Assembly: GCF_018024495.1 (NCBI RefSeq)
Contig: NZ_CP071696.1
Span: 2,232,001-2,296,000, forward strand
DNA: 64,000 nt
Direction: 5' to 3'
DNA from: Agromyces archimandritae
GTDB taxonomy: Bacteria; Actinomycetota; Actinomycetes; Actinomycetales; Microbacteriaceae
Positions 34,253 to 42,721 of the stretch are shown here, in pieces (position 1 is the stretch's first letter; every line of letters begins with the position of its first letter). The notes beneath the pieces were generated by a model. It was given only the letters and a program-made list of their open reading frames with translations, had not been told where the DNA came from and did no database searches. Both the position numbers and the translations under genes were made by a program.

Positions 34253-34899
34253 CGGCCGCTCCCGAGGGCCGCCAGCAGCTGCCCGGCGAGGCCGACGAGC
34301 ACGGCGATCTGGTCGTCGTCGCGGTCGACCCAGCGGCATTCGGGGTCGCCGACGGGCACGAAGTCCTCGTGCCGTTCCCAGACGACGAGGGTGCGTTCGG
34401 CGCCGAGCACGTACTGCTGCCACCACACCTGCCGCAGGTAGTTGCGGGGGATGGCCCGCCACGGCTTCGAGGTCGTTTTGATCTCGCAGAGTTCGAGCCG
34501 GCCGCCGGCGTCGACGCGGAGGCCGTCGGGTGTGGCGAGGTGGCGGCGTTCTGTTTCGGCGTGGAAGAGCAGCGTGGATCCGGCGATGCCGTGCTCGCGC
34601 AGCACCCACTTCGCGATCTCGGGTTCGCGCGCCCGGCCGTGGTCGGTGTAGGCGCTGCCGCCGAAGCGGGTGCCGTGGCGTTTCTCCCAGACGGCCCCGC
34701 GGACGGATGCCGGCGAGGCGAGCTTGGCGGCATCCGTCGCCGTGATGCCCTGCGATCTCGCCCGGAGCCAGGCGACGCGGTCGCCCGAGTCGGCGACGAT
34801 GCGCCGTTCGTGGGGCAGCCGCCGATCGGCTCCGGCGGCCTCGGCCTTCACGCCCGCCTCGCCGTCGAGCTCGAAGAGGGCGAAGGGCGTGTCGGTCAC
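34249..34899 (-). CDS. YqaJ-like exonuclease/recombinase domain protein
   Basis: A 216-residue protein with the YqaJ/lambda-exonuclease-like PD-(D/E)XK fold. GITATDAAKLA, HGRAREPEIAKWV and GLRVDAGGRLELCEIKTTSKPW provide the conserved Glu, Asp and E-x-K residues. Most well-known relatives are phage recombination nucleases, but nothing phage-like surrounds it, so it is probably a resident chromosomal copy. The start is the GTG at 34899, with TACCCT six bases upstream. It is followed by the alpha/beta hydrolase through a GTGA overlap. Role in DNA repair is only inferred. Confidence 0.82.
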   Translation of the reverse strand: MTDTPFALFELDGEAGVKAEAAGADRRLPHERRIVADSGDRVAWLRARSQGITATDAAKLASPASVRGAVWEKRHGTRFGGSAYTDHGRAREPEIAKWVLREHGIAGSTLLFHAETERRHLATPDGLRVDAGGRLELCEIKTTSKPWRAIPRNYLRQVWWQQYVLGAERTLVVWERHEDFVPVGDPECRWVDRDDDQIAVLVGLAGQLLAALGSGR

Positions 34900-34905
34900 C
34901 CTTCG

Positions 34906-34911
34906 AGGGTA
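34906..34911 (-). promoter_or_regulatory. -10 box of a leaderless YqaJ-hydrolase transcript
   Basis: TACCCT on the minus strand ends six bases before the GTG at 34899. No Shine-Dalgarno sequence is present. Predicted. Confidence 0.5.
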
Positions 34912-34986
34912 CTCGGGCCCGGCGACGCGGGCGCGCGGGCGTGTCGGAGTCGCGGGTGGCGAACGAGGCTCCGCCTCGCCCTCGGC

Positions 34987-35733
34987 TCACCGCTCGCTGA
35001 CGCGCCCCGCCTTCAGGTGCAGGCGCCGGTCGGCGCGCCGGGCGACGGCCGAGTCGTGGGTGACGACGACCAGGGTGAGGCCGCGGTCGGCGCGGAGCCG
35101 TTCGAGCAGCGCCATGATGTCGTCGCGGGTGTCTTCGTCGAGGGCGCCGGTGGGTTCGTCGGCGAGGAGCACGCCCGGGTCCTTCACGATGGCACGGGCG
35201 ATGGCGACGCGCTGCTGCTGCCCGCCGGAGAGCTCGGCGGGTCGGTGCGTGACCCGGTCGGCGAGCCCGACCGAGGCGAGCGCGGCGGCGGCCCGCTCGG
35301 CCCGGTCGGCGGGCGTCGCGTCGAGCGGAACGAGGGCGGCTTCGACGTTCTCCTGCGCGGTGAGGGTGGGCACGAGGTTGAAGTTCTGGAAGACGAAGCC
35401 GATGCGTTCGGCGCGGACGCGCGTGAGCTGCCGGTCGCCGATGCGGGAGAGTTCGACGTCGCCGAGCCGGACGGTGCCCGAGCTCGGCCGGTCGAGTGCG
35501 CCGAGCATCTGCAGCAGGGTGGATTTGCCGCCGCCGGTCGGGCCCTGGATCGCCACGTGCTCGCCGGCGCCGATGCGGAGCGTGACGTCGTTCAGCGCGG
35601 TCACGGTGCGGCCGTTCTGCGGGTAGCGCTTGGTGACGGCGTCGAGTTCGTAGGCGGTCTGCGGCCGGGGTGCGGATGCCGCGGGCGAGGCCGCGTCGGC
35701 GGCGAGGCCTGCGGCGGCGGCGGTGTCGGTCAT
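34987..35733 (-). CDS. MacB-type ABC transporter ATP-binding protein
   Basis: A 248-residue ATPase of the MacB/LolD group. Walker A is GPTGGGKST, the signature is LSGGQQQRVAIARA, Walker B is VLLADEPTGALD and the H-loop is VVVTHD. A ~30-residue Ala-rich tail precedes the domain. GGAGAACGCC stands before the ATG at 35733. It pairs with the FtsX-like permease 47 bases upstream. Such pairs export peptides or antibiotics, or act as mechanotransmitters. The divergent two-component system suggests inducible expression. Confidence 0.92.
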   Translation of the reverse strand: MTDTAAAAGLAADAASPAASAPRPQTAYELDAVTKRYPQNGRTVTALNDVTLRIGAGEHVAIQGPTGGGKSTLLQMLGALDRPSSGTVRLGDVELSRIGDRQLTRVRAERIGFVFQNFNLVPTLTAQENVEAALVPLDATPADRAERAAAALASVGLADRVTHRPAELSGGQQQRVAIARAIVKDPGVLLADEPTGALDEDTRDDIMALLERLRADRGLTLVVVTHDSAVARRADRRLHLKAGRVSER

Positions 35734-35780
35734 GGCGTTCTCCGTTGGGGGTGCGGTGGGTGCGGGGGAGGGCTGCGCGG

Positions 35781-37322
35781 TCACTGGATGCTCCGGAGCG
35801 CTGCGGCCGGCCGGAGTCGGGCGGCGCGCCATCCGCCGAAGGCGCCGGCGATGAGCCCGCCGGCGATCGCGATGGCGACGGCGATGGCGATGACCCAGGG
35901 GGTGACGGGGGCGCTCAGCACGATCTCGGCGCTCGCCAGGGTGCTGCCGCCGCCCTGCCCGAAGCCGGGCATCCCGCCGGGCATCCCGCCGCCCATCCCG
36001 TCCGCCATGCCGCCGTCCGGCATCCCCGCCGGCCCGCCGGCGCTCACGTCCCCGCCGCCGATGGTCGGCCGCACGAGGTTCACGATCCAGATGCCCGCGA
36101 GGCCGAGCGCGAGGCCTGCGGCGCCGCCGATGAGGCCCTGCACGAGCGATTCGCCGGCGACCTGGCCGACGATGCGGCCGTTCGACCAGCCGATCGCCTT
36201 GAGGGTGCCGAACTCGCGGGTGCGGCGCGAGACCGACTGCAGCGTGAGCAGCACGGCGATGAGGAAGGCGGCGACGAGCACCGCGACCGACAGCCACAGG
36301 CCCAGGGAGGAGACGAGCGTCGAGGCCGAGCCGAGCGAGCCCGACACGGTCTCGGCGAGCTCGGACTGGGTGGCGACGTCGAGTTCGGGCAGTGCGGCCT
36401 CGATGGCGGCCTGCACCTCGCCGATGGATGCCGCGGAGGCGGCCGACACCGAGACGGTCGAGATCATCGCCTCCTCGCCCGAGACGAGCTGGGCGATGTC
36501 GAGGGGGATGTAGGCGTTCGCGGCGGTGTCGGCGTCGGCCGAGGTGCTCGCGACGGTGCCGACGATCTCGAAGTCCGTGCCGCCGATGTCGATCGTGTCG
36601 CCGACGGCGAGCTCGGCGCTGGTCGCGTAGCCGGCGTCGAGCACGGCGACCTCGGAGCCGGCGTCCGATGCGTCGAGGCCGCGGCCGTCGGCGAGTTCGA
36701 CGGCAGAGAGCGGGCCGACGGACTCCTGGGCCGGGTCGAGGCCGATGACCGAGAACGTGTCGACGTCGAAGGCGGATCCGCCCCGGCCGTCGAAGCCGCC
36801 GCGCCCGCCCTCGTTCGCCGTTTCGTCGCCGGCCCCGCCGGCGCCCGGCGCGGCGGGCGCCTCGCCCTGCTGCATGGCGGAGAAGTCGGGCAGCTCGCCC
36901 GAGAAGCTCGTGTTCTGCAGTTCGAGGATGCCGGCGGCCGCCTGCACTCCGTCGATGCCGGCGACGGTCTCGGCCGCGGCCGCGTCGAAGGTCTGCGAGC
37001 CGAAGCCGGCCGTCAGGCGCGAGGTCGACAGGCTCGTCGAGTCGCCGTCGCTCGTGCCGTCGCCGGAGCCGAACTCGAAGCGGCCGGGGCCGCCCTCGCC
37101 GCGGCCGCCGTCCGCGGAGGGCTCGGGGGTCGCCGCGGTGACGGTGAGGTCGGTGCCGACGCCGTAGACCGAGGCGAGGGCGGATGCCTGGGCGTCCTTC
37201 ACCCCGGTGGCGATCGAGTTGACGAGGATGACGAGGGCGACGGCGAGCGCGGTGCCGAGGGCGATGACGATCGTCTGGCGCCGTCGGCCGGCGAGCTCGC
37301 GCCGGAGCAGGGTCGGGAACAT
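35781..37322 (-). CDS. MacB/FtsX-like ABC transporter permease
   Basis: A 513-residue permease with four predicted membrane spans: one near the N terminus (VIALGTALAVALVILVNSI), then a large extracellular domain (about 45-345), and three near the C terminus. RTREFGTLKAIGWSNGRIVGQV is the typical FtsX-family coupling segment. The last extracellular loop (about 443-474) is remarkable for its Gly/Met repeats (GMPDGGMADGMGGGMPGG). I start at the ATG at 37322, giving MFPTLLRREL, with a TACCGT box 7 bases ahead. It is expressed with the ATPase at 34987. Confidence 0.88.
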   Translation of the reverse strand: MFPTLLRRELAGRRRQTIVIALGTALAVALVILVNSIATGVKDAQASALASVYGVGTDLTVTAATPEPSADGGRGEGGPGRFEFGSGDGTSDGDSTSLSTSRLTAGFGSQTFDAAAAETVAGIDGVQAAAGILELQNTSFSGELPDFSAMQQGEAPAAPGAGGAGDETANEGGRGGFDGRGGSAFDVDTFSVIGLDPAQESVGPLSAVELADGRGLDASDAGSEVAVLDAGYATSAELAVGDTIDIGGTDFEIVGTVASTSADADTAANAYIPLDIAQLVSGEEAMISTVSVSAASAASIGEVQAAIEAALPELDVATQSELAETVSGSLGSASTLVSSLGLWLSVAVLVAAFLIAVLLTLQSVSRRTREFGTLKAIGWSNGRIVGQVAGESLVQGLIGGAAGLALGLAGIWIVNLVRPTIGGGDVSAGGPAGMPDGGMADGMGGGMPGGMPGFGQGGGSTLASAEIVLSAPVTPWVIAIAVAIAIAGGLIAGAFGGWRAARLRPAAALRSIQ

Positions 37323-37329
37323 GGCCGTC

Positions 37330-37383
37330 ACGGTATGCCGCGCGGCTATGGCATCCACGCCGCGGCGCTATGGCGGCGCTATG
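37330..37383. promoter_or_regulatory. Direct repeats with 11-bp phasing upstream of the ABC exporter
   Basis: GGCGCTATG occurs at 37364-37372 and 37375-37383, 11 bases apart, and a close match GCGGCTATG at 37342-37350 lies a further 22 bases (two turns) away. OmpR-family response regulators bind such direct repeats. The array lies just upstream of the permease's TACCGT -10 box (37335-37330 on the minus strand), between the exporter and the regulator gene. Confidence 0.55.
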
Positions 37384-37447
37384 AAACATGAAGGGCTTCT
37401 TCGTGGAATCCATAGGAATTGCAAAGTGGAATCGCAATACTGGAGAC

Positions 37448-38185
37448 ATGACTCCTTCCCCCGCTCGCGCACAGGCCATCGAGAAGGCCGACGGAACCCC
37501 CGTGCGCGTCCTCGTCGTCGATGACGAGGCATCCCTCACCGACCTGCTCAAGATGGCCCTCCGCTACGAAGGCTGGGAGGTGCGCACCGCCGCCGACGGC
37601 CTCGGCGCGGTCCGCGCCGCCCGCGAGTTCCGCCCCGACGCCATCGTGCTGGACATCATGCTGCCCGACATCGACGGACTCGAGGTGCTGCAGCGGGTGC
37701 GCTCGGACGGCTCCGAGGTGCCCGTTCTCTTCCTCACCGCCAAGGACTCCCTCGACGACCGCATCGCCGGCCTCACCGCCGGCGGCGACGACTACGTCAC
37801 GAAACCCTTCAGCCTCGAAGAGGTCGTCGCACGCCTGCGCGGCCTCATCCGCCGCTCGACGCTCATGCTCGCCAAGGAGCACGACCCGCGCATCGTCGTC
37901 GGCGACCTCGTGCTCGACGAGGACGCCTACGAGGTCACCCGCGACGGCGACGAGATCGACCTCACCGCGACCGAATTCGAACTGCTCCGCTATCTCATGC
38001 GCAACCCCCGCCGCGTGCTCTCGAAGGCGCAGATCCTCGACCGCGTCTGGAACTACGATTTCGGCGGCCGCGAGAGCGTCGTCGAGCTCTACATCTCCTA
38101 CCTGCGCAAGAAGATCGACGCCGGCCGCACGCCCATGATCCACACGGTCCGCGGGGCCGGATACGTGCTGAAAGCCGCCGGATGA
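37448..38185 (+). CDS. OmpR-family response regulator
   Basis: A 245-residue response regulator. The receiver domain shows VLVVDDEASL, phospho-accepting Asp69 in IVLDIMLPD, and the KPF switch lysine. The C-terminal winged helix (about 150-243) includes LTATEFELLRYLMRNPRRVLSKAQILDRVW and ends in HTVRGAGYVL. I choose the ATG at 37448, before MTPSPARA, with TGGAGAC just ahead; an upstream frame from 37388 would cover the promoter. Its stop overlaps the kinase start (ATGA). It probably controls the divergent ABC exporter. Confidence 0.93.
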   Translation: MTPSPARAQAIEKADGTPVRVLVVDDEASLTDLLKMALRYEGWEVRTAADGLGAVRAAREFRPDAIVLDIMLPDIDGLEVLQRVRSDGSEVPVLFLTAKDSLDDRIAGLTAGGDDYVTKPFSLEEVVARLRGLIRRSTLMLAKEHDPRIVVGDLVLDEDAYEVTRDGDEIDLTATEFELLRYLMRNPRRVLSKAQILDRVWNYDFGGRESVVELYISYLRKKIDAGRTPMIHTVRGAGYVLKAAG

Positions 38186-39756
38186 CGAAACCGGGCGAGC
38201 CGGGCCACGCCGCCGCCGCGCGGGCGGCGCGCGAGGCGGCGGTGCGCGAGGGCGACGCGGCGGCGGTGGATGCCGGCTCGCGCGCCCCCTGGACGCTCCG
38301 CCGACGCCTGCTCGTCCTCATCGCCGCCCTGCTGATCGCCGTGAGCGCGGCGATCGGCGTCGTCGGCGTGCTGCTCTTCCACGCCTCATCCGTCGGCCGG
38401 CTCGACGCGAGCCTCGGGGCCGCATCCGACCGGGCCACGGCCGTCGCCCCCTCGGGGGCGCCGGCCGACCCGCTGCAGACCGTGCGCCAGTTCCTCGGCG
38501 TGCCCGGCCAGCCCAACGGTACGCTCGCCGGCCTCCGCTACGACGGGCGGACCGTCGCCGCCGTCATCGACAACGGCGTCATCGTCGATCTCGGCACCGA
38601 ATCGCGGGCCGCCCTCGCCGCGCTCGCCGACGTCGCCGCCGACCGGCGGCCGCACACGATCACGGCGCGCGGCTACGGCGAATACCGGGCGCTGGCCGTG
38701 CAGACCGACCCCGGTGTCACCGTCATCCTCGCGCTGCCCCTGGCCGATGTCGCCGCCCAGACCAGGCAGCTGGCGGTCACGGTCGCCGTGGTCGCCCTCG
38801 GCGGGGTCGTCGTCGCGCTCGTGGCCGGTTCGCTCATCGTACGGCGTGCGCTCGAACCGCTCGAGCGGGTCACCGCCACCGCGCAGGCGGTCTCGGAACT
38901 GCCGCTCGACCGCGGCGACGTCGACCTCGACGAACGGGTGCCGACGGGCGATCCGCGCACCGAGGTCGGCCGCCTCGGCACCGCGTTCAACCGCATGCTC
39001 GGGCACGTCTCGACGGCGCTGAACGCGCGCGAACGCAGCGAACGCCAGGTGCGCCGCTTCGTGGCCGACGCGAGCCACGAACTGCGCACACCCCTCGCGT
39101 CCATCCGCGGCTACTCGGAGCTCATGCGCCTGCACGGCGGCGAACTGCCGGAGGACGTCCGCCGCGCCCTCGGCCGCATCGAGTCGGAGTCGGTGCGCAT
39201 GACGACCCTCGTCGAAGAGCTGCTGCTGCTCGCCAGGCTCGACGAGGGCCGTGAGCTCGAACGCCGGCCGGTGGATCTCGGCGCCCTCGTGGCCGACGCC
39301 GTCGGCGACGCGCAGGTCTCCGGCCCCGACCACGACTGGTCGTTGGAGGCGCCGGAGGAGGGCGTGCACGTCTCGGGCGACGACGGGAGGCTGCGGCAGC
39401 TCGTGGCGAACCTGCTCGCGAACGCCCGCCTGCATACGCCCGAGGGCACCCGGGTGCGCGTCTCGGTGACGGCGGATGCGGGCGAGGCGCGCCTCGTCGT
39501 CGCGGACGACGGCCCCGGCATCCCGGCCGAACTCCGCGACACCCTCTTCGAGCGTTTCGCCCGCGGCGACTCCTCGCGCTCGCGCCGGGCCGGCAGCACC
39601 GGCCTCGGGCTCTCGATCGTGCGCGCGGTCGCCGAGGGGCACGGCGGCCGGGTGGAGGTCGACAGCGAACCGGGCTCCACGGTGTTCACGGTGGTGCTGC
39701 CGCTGGGCGAGGCGGGCGACGGCCGGGATGCCGGTGACGCCCCGGCCGGCGCGTAG
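38182..39756 (+). CDS. Sensor histidine kinase
   Basis: A 524-residue membrane kinase. Two transmembrane segments (about 45-66 and 195-220) enclose an extracellular sensor of about 130 residues; a HAMP domain follows. The H-box is FVADASHELRTPLASIRGY with phospho-accepting His299. N-box (LVANLLANARLHTP), G1 (ADDGPGIP) and G2 (GSTGLGLSIV) complete the ATPase. A charged Ala-rich cytoplasmic tail precedes TM1. It is translationally coupled to the regulator. The signal is unknown. Confidence 0.93.
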   Translation: MTKPGEPGHAAAARAAREAAVREGDAAAVDAGSRAPWTLRRRLLVLIAALLIAVSAAIGVVGVLLFHASSVGRLDASLGAASDRATAVAPSGAPADPLQTVRQFLGVPGQPNGTLAGLRYDGRTVAAVIDNGVIVDLGTESRAALAALADVAADRRPHTITARGYGEYRALAVQTDPGVTVILALPLADVAAQTRQLAVTVAVVALGGVVVALVAGSLIVRRALEPLERVTATAQAVSELPLDRGDVDLDERVPTGDPRTEVGRLGTAFNRMLGHVSTALNARERSERQVRRFVADASHELRTPLASIRGYSELMRLHGGELPEDVRRALGRIESESVRMTTLVEELLLLARLDEGRELERRPVDLGALVADAVGDAQVSGPDHDWSLEAPEEGVHVSGDDGRLRQLVANLLANARLHTPEGTRVRVSVTADAGEARLVVADDGPGIPAELRDTLFERFARGDSSRSRRAGSTGLGLSIVRAVAEGHGGRVEVDSEPGSTVFTVVLPLGEAGDGRDAGDAPAGA

Positions 39757-39759
39757 CGG

Positions 39760-40272
39760 CTATCGCCCGAGGCGGCCGAGCAGCTCGCTGAACCGGGCCA
39801 GATCCTCCTCAGACCAGTCGCGCAGGCGGTCGCCCATGTTCGACTGGTACTTCGCCCGCGCCCGGGTGATGCGTTCGCGGGCGAGCGGGGTCGCCGCGAG
39901 GATGCGGGCGCGCCGGTCGGCCGGGTCGGGCACGCTCTCGACGAGGCCGAGCTCTTCGAGGCGGCGCACCTGACGGCTCACGGTCGACTTGTCGGTCTGC
40001 AGGCGCTCCATGATCGCCCCGGCCGTGGTCGCCCGGCCGCTCTCGATCGAGGTCAGCACCTGGTAGCCGAAGGGCTGCAGTTCGGGGTGCACGGTCGAGG
40101 ACGCTTCGCGCCAACCGCTGCGGATGCGTGCGAACAGCGCACCGAGCTCCTGCTCGACGCGGCGGACGGCCGTCTCGAGATCGTCCGGAGTGTCGCCGGC
40201 GAGGGGGCCGGCGGTTTCGGCGGGGCGTTGGGCGTCGGCGGGCGGTTCGCCCGGCGCGGCGTCGACGGTCAT
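39760..40272 (-). CDS. MarR family regulator
   Basis: A 170-residue MarR protein with the winged helix (about 75-130: TTAGAIMERLQTDKSTVSRQVRRLEELGLVESVPDPADRRARIL). It resembles the regulator at 40358, sharing ELQP..GY, DK(S)xVSRQVR and RRILxATP-like runs, so the two look like a tandem duplication that has diverged. TACACT lies 7 bases ahead of the ATG at 40272 (leaderless type). Its 3' end converges with the sensor kinase with only three bases between. The target is unknown. Confidence 0.88.
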   Translation of the reverse strand: MTVDAAPGEPPADAQRPAETAGPLAGDTPDDLETAVRRVEQELGALFARIRSGWREASSTVHPELQPFGYQVLTSIESGRATTAGAIMERLQTDKSTVSRQVRRLEELGLVESVPDPADRRARILAATPLARERITRARAKYQSNMGDRLRDWSEEDLARFSELLGRLGR

Positions 40273-40357
40273 GCCCGCAAGTGTACGACGGTCGCCGGAT
40301 GCCGGTGCGGGCGCGCGGCGCGGGATGCCGGGCGTACCGCGCTCGGCCGGCATCCGC

Positions 40358-40861
40358 TCAGCTCTCGGCCATGCGGCGGAAGACCTTCGCGGCCGCCGCG
40401 AGCTCTTCGGGCCGGAGCTCGCCGAGCACCTCGTGGAAGCGCGCGCGGTTGCGTTCGTGCGCGCGGGCGATGCAGGCGCTCGCCGTGGGGGTGGCCGTGA
40501 GGATGCGCTGACGGCCGTCGTGCTCGTCGGCGCGCGAGACGATGAGGCCGAGCTCCTCGAGCATCCGCACCTGACGGCTGACGACGGACTTGTCCATCTC
40601 GAAGACCTCTGCGAGCTGGTGCGCGTTCGCCTCGCCGGCCCGGGCGATGTAGGAGAGCAGCTTGTAGCCGGCCGGCTGCAGTTCGGGTGCGATCTCGGCC
40701 GCCGACTCCTTCCAGCGCAGCCGTGCCCGGTTGAAGGCGAGGTTCATGCCGAGTTCGACTTCGACGATCGCCGCCTCGATCTCTTCGGCCGGCAGGGCGG
40801 AGACGTCGCCGCTTCCGCCGAGGGCGGTGCCCTCGACGGAAGCGCGCGCCGCGGTGGTCAT
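40358..40861 (-). CDS. MarR family regulator of the DHA2 exporter
   Basis: A 167-residue MarR regulator. The DNA-binding region HQLAEVFEMDKSVVSRQVRMLEELGLIVSRADEHDGRQRIL is complete. It starts one base after the stop of the DHA2 transporter gene, so both share one transcript. A perfect palindrome overlaps the exporter promoter, which fits autoregulation: ligand binding would release the repressor and raise exporter and repressor together. Confidence 0.9.
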   Translation of the reverse strand: MTTAARASVEGTALGGSGDVSALPAEEIEAAIVEVELGMNLAFNRARLRWKESAAEIAPELQPAGYKLLSYIARAGEANAHQLAEVFEMDKSVVSRQVRMLEELGLIVSRADEHDGRQRILTATPTASACIARAHERNRARFHEVLGELRPEELAAAAKVFRRMAES

Positions 40862-40862
40862 C

Positions 40863-42575
40863 TCAGCGGGTCCGCTCCTCGTCGTCCGGCCGCTCGAGCA
40901 CGGCGACCGATCCGGTCGCCGGCGATCCGTCCGATCCGCCGGCGTGGACGGTGGCGATCGAGCCGGTCGCCGACGCGCCGATCTCGGCCTCGGCGACCTC
41001 GATGGCCGACGCCTCGGCCTGCTCGCGCAGCTCCTCGGCGGCGTTCTTCGTCGACAGCGGCTTGTTCTTGATGAAGAGGATCGCCACGAGGCTCAGCACC
41101 GCCAGCGGGATGGCGAGCAGGAACACGTCGCCGATCCCGTGCCCGTAGGCGCTCTCGACGATCACGCGGATGCGTTCGGGCAGCGCGCTGACCGTGGGCA
41201 CGGCGCCCGAGGAGAGGCCCTTCAGCGCCTCGATCTCCTCCGGCGACTTCGGCACGAAGCCGTCGAAGCCGTTCGTGATGTGCTCGGTGACCTGGCTGGC
41301 CAGCGCCGAGCCCATGATCGTCACGCCGACCGTGCCCATGACGGTGCGGAAGAAGTTCACGTTCGAGCTGGCGACGCCCAGGTGCTTGGCCGGGGTGTCG
41401 TTCTGGACGATGAGCGTGAGGTTCTGCATGACCATGCCGAGGCCGGCGCCGAGGACGACCATGTAGATCGCGACGAACACGTAGGGGGTGTCGTGCCGCA
41501 TGGTCGACATGAGGCTGACGCCGGCGATCGCGAGCACGCTGCCGAAGATCATCCACCCCTTCCACTTGCCGAAGCGGCTGATGACCTGGCCGATGACGAT
41601 CGAGGCGCCCATCTGCCCGACGATCATCGGGATCTGGAGGAGCCCCGACTCGGTGGGCGTGGCGCCGCGGGCGAGCTGGAAGTACTGGGCGAGGTAGATC
41701 GCGGTGGCGAACATCGCCACGCCGATGCCGATGGAGGCGACGACCGAGAGCGTGAAGGTGCGGTTCGCGAAGAGCGACATCGGCACGATGGGCTCCTTCA
41801 CGAAGAACTCGGTCACCACGAAGGCGATGATGCCGGCGCCGGCGACGGCGGCGAGGGCGTAGCTCGTCGTCGAGTCCCAGTCGAACTGGTTGCCGCCGAG
41901 CGAGACCCAGATGAGCAGGGTCGAGATGCCGACGACGAGGAACACGATGCCGAGGTAGTCGATCCGGACCTTGCCGTTCGGGTTCGGCAGGTGCAGGGTG
42001 ATCTGGATCAGGATGAGGGCCGCGATGGCGAAGGGGACGCCGACGAAGAAGTTGGCCCGCCAGCCGAGCCAGTCGGTGATGACGCCGCCGAGGAGGGGGC
42101 CGCCGATGGTGGCCAGGGCCATGATGCCGCCGACGAAGCCCATGTACTTGCCGCGTTCGCGCGGCGAGATGATGAGGGCGATGGCGATCATGACGAGCGA
42201 CATGAGGCCGCCGGCGCCGATGCCCTGCACGACGCGCATGGAGATGAGCCACTCGATGTTCTGCGAGAGGCCGGCGATGACGGTGCCGACGGCGAAGAGC
42301 GAGAGGGCGACCTGCAAGAGGATCTTGCGGTTGACGAGGTCGGCGAGCTTGCCCCAGATCGGGGTGGTGACGCCGGTGGCCAGGAGGTTGGCCGTGACGA
42401 CCCAGGTGTAGGCGGTCTGGTCGCCGCCGAGGTCGCCGACGATGATCGGCATGGAGGTGGAGACGACGGTGCCGGAGATGACGGCGACGAACATGCCCAT
42501 GACGAGGCCGGAGATCGCGGTGAGGACCTCGCGGTGCGAGCGTTTCGTCTCGGCTTCAGGTGGAGTGACAGTCAA
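40863..42575 (-). CDS. DHA2 (EmrB/QacA) family drug exporter
   Basis: A 570-residue, 14-span major facilitator. GMFVAVISGTVVSTSMPIIVGDLGG is the DHA2 motif D1 region, WGKLADLVNRKILL the loop 2-3 motif, and RVVQGIGAGGLMSL motif B. The C-terminal cytoplasmic tail (~60 residues) is acidic. I prefer the TTG at 42575 (LTVTPPEAETKRSH), because the in-frame ATG at 42641 lies inside the -35 box and would not be transcribed. AGGGG lies ten bases before the TTG. It should expel cationic or amphipathic drugs by proton antiport; substrates are unknown. Confidence 0.87.
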   Translation of the reverse strand: MTVTPPEAETKRSHREVLTAISGLVMGMFVAVISGTVVSTSMPIIVGDLGGDQTAYTWVVTANLLATGVTTPIWGKLADLVNRKILLQVALSLFAVGTVIAGLSQNIEWLISMRVVQGIGAGGLMSLVMIAIALIISPRERGKYMGFVGGIMALATIGGPLLGGVITDWLGWRANFFVGVPFAIAALILIQITLHLPNPNGKVRIDYLGIVFLVVGISTLLIWVSLGGNQFDWDSTTSYALAAVAGAGIIAFVVTEFFVKEPIVPMSLFANRTFTLSVVASIGIGVAMFATAIYLAQYFQLARGATPTESGLLQIPMIVGQMGASIVIGQVISRFGKWKGWMIFGSVLAIAGVSLMSTMRHDTPYVFVAIYMVVLGAGLGMVMQNLTLIVQNDTPAKHLGVASSNVNFFRTVMGTVGVTIMGSALASQVTEHITNGFDGFVPKSPEEIEALKGLSSGAVPTVSALPERIRVIVESAYGHGIGDVFLLAIPLAVLSLVAILFIKNKPLSTKNAAEELREQAEASAIEVAEAEIGASATGSIATVHAGGSDGSPATGSVAVLERPDDEERTR

Positions 42576-42610
42576 GTGTGGAGAACCCCTCAGAAAAAAG
42601 TTGACGAAGA

Positions 42611-42641
42611 TCAACGATACCTGATCGTTGAGAGATGTCAA
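42611..42641 (-). promoter_or_regulatory. DHA2 exporter promoter and MarR operator
   Basis: On the minus strand TTGACA (42641-42636) and TATCGT (42619-42614) are 16 bases apart. A perfect palindrome, TCAACGAT-N5-ATCGTTGA (42611-42631), covers the -10. Two AGTTGAC words further upstream, 18 bases apart, may be extra contacts. The likely ligand is the MarR protein at 40358. Confidence 0.7.
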
Positions 42642-42721
42642 CTATGGACGTCGGTCAACTATTCCCGACCCGCGTCCGGGGGTATTTGACCTCGCCCGGC
42701 CGAGCGGGGAGGCTGGATCGG

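Noticed and set aside
34249..34899. Prophage remnant around the YqaJ nuclease
   Set aside because: No integrase, capsid, terminase or tRNA attachment site is nearby, and base composition matches the neighbours.
42576..42641. Longer start for the DHA2 exporter at the ATG 42641
   Set aside because: This ATG is inside the -35 hexamer and upstream of the -10, so it would not be on the transcript. It also lacks a ribosome site.
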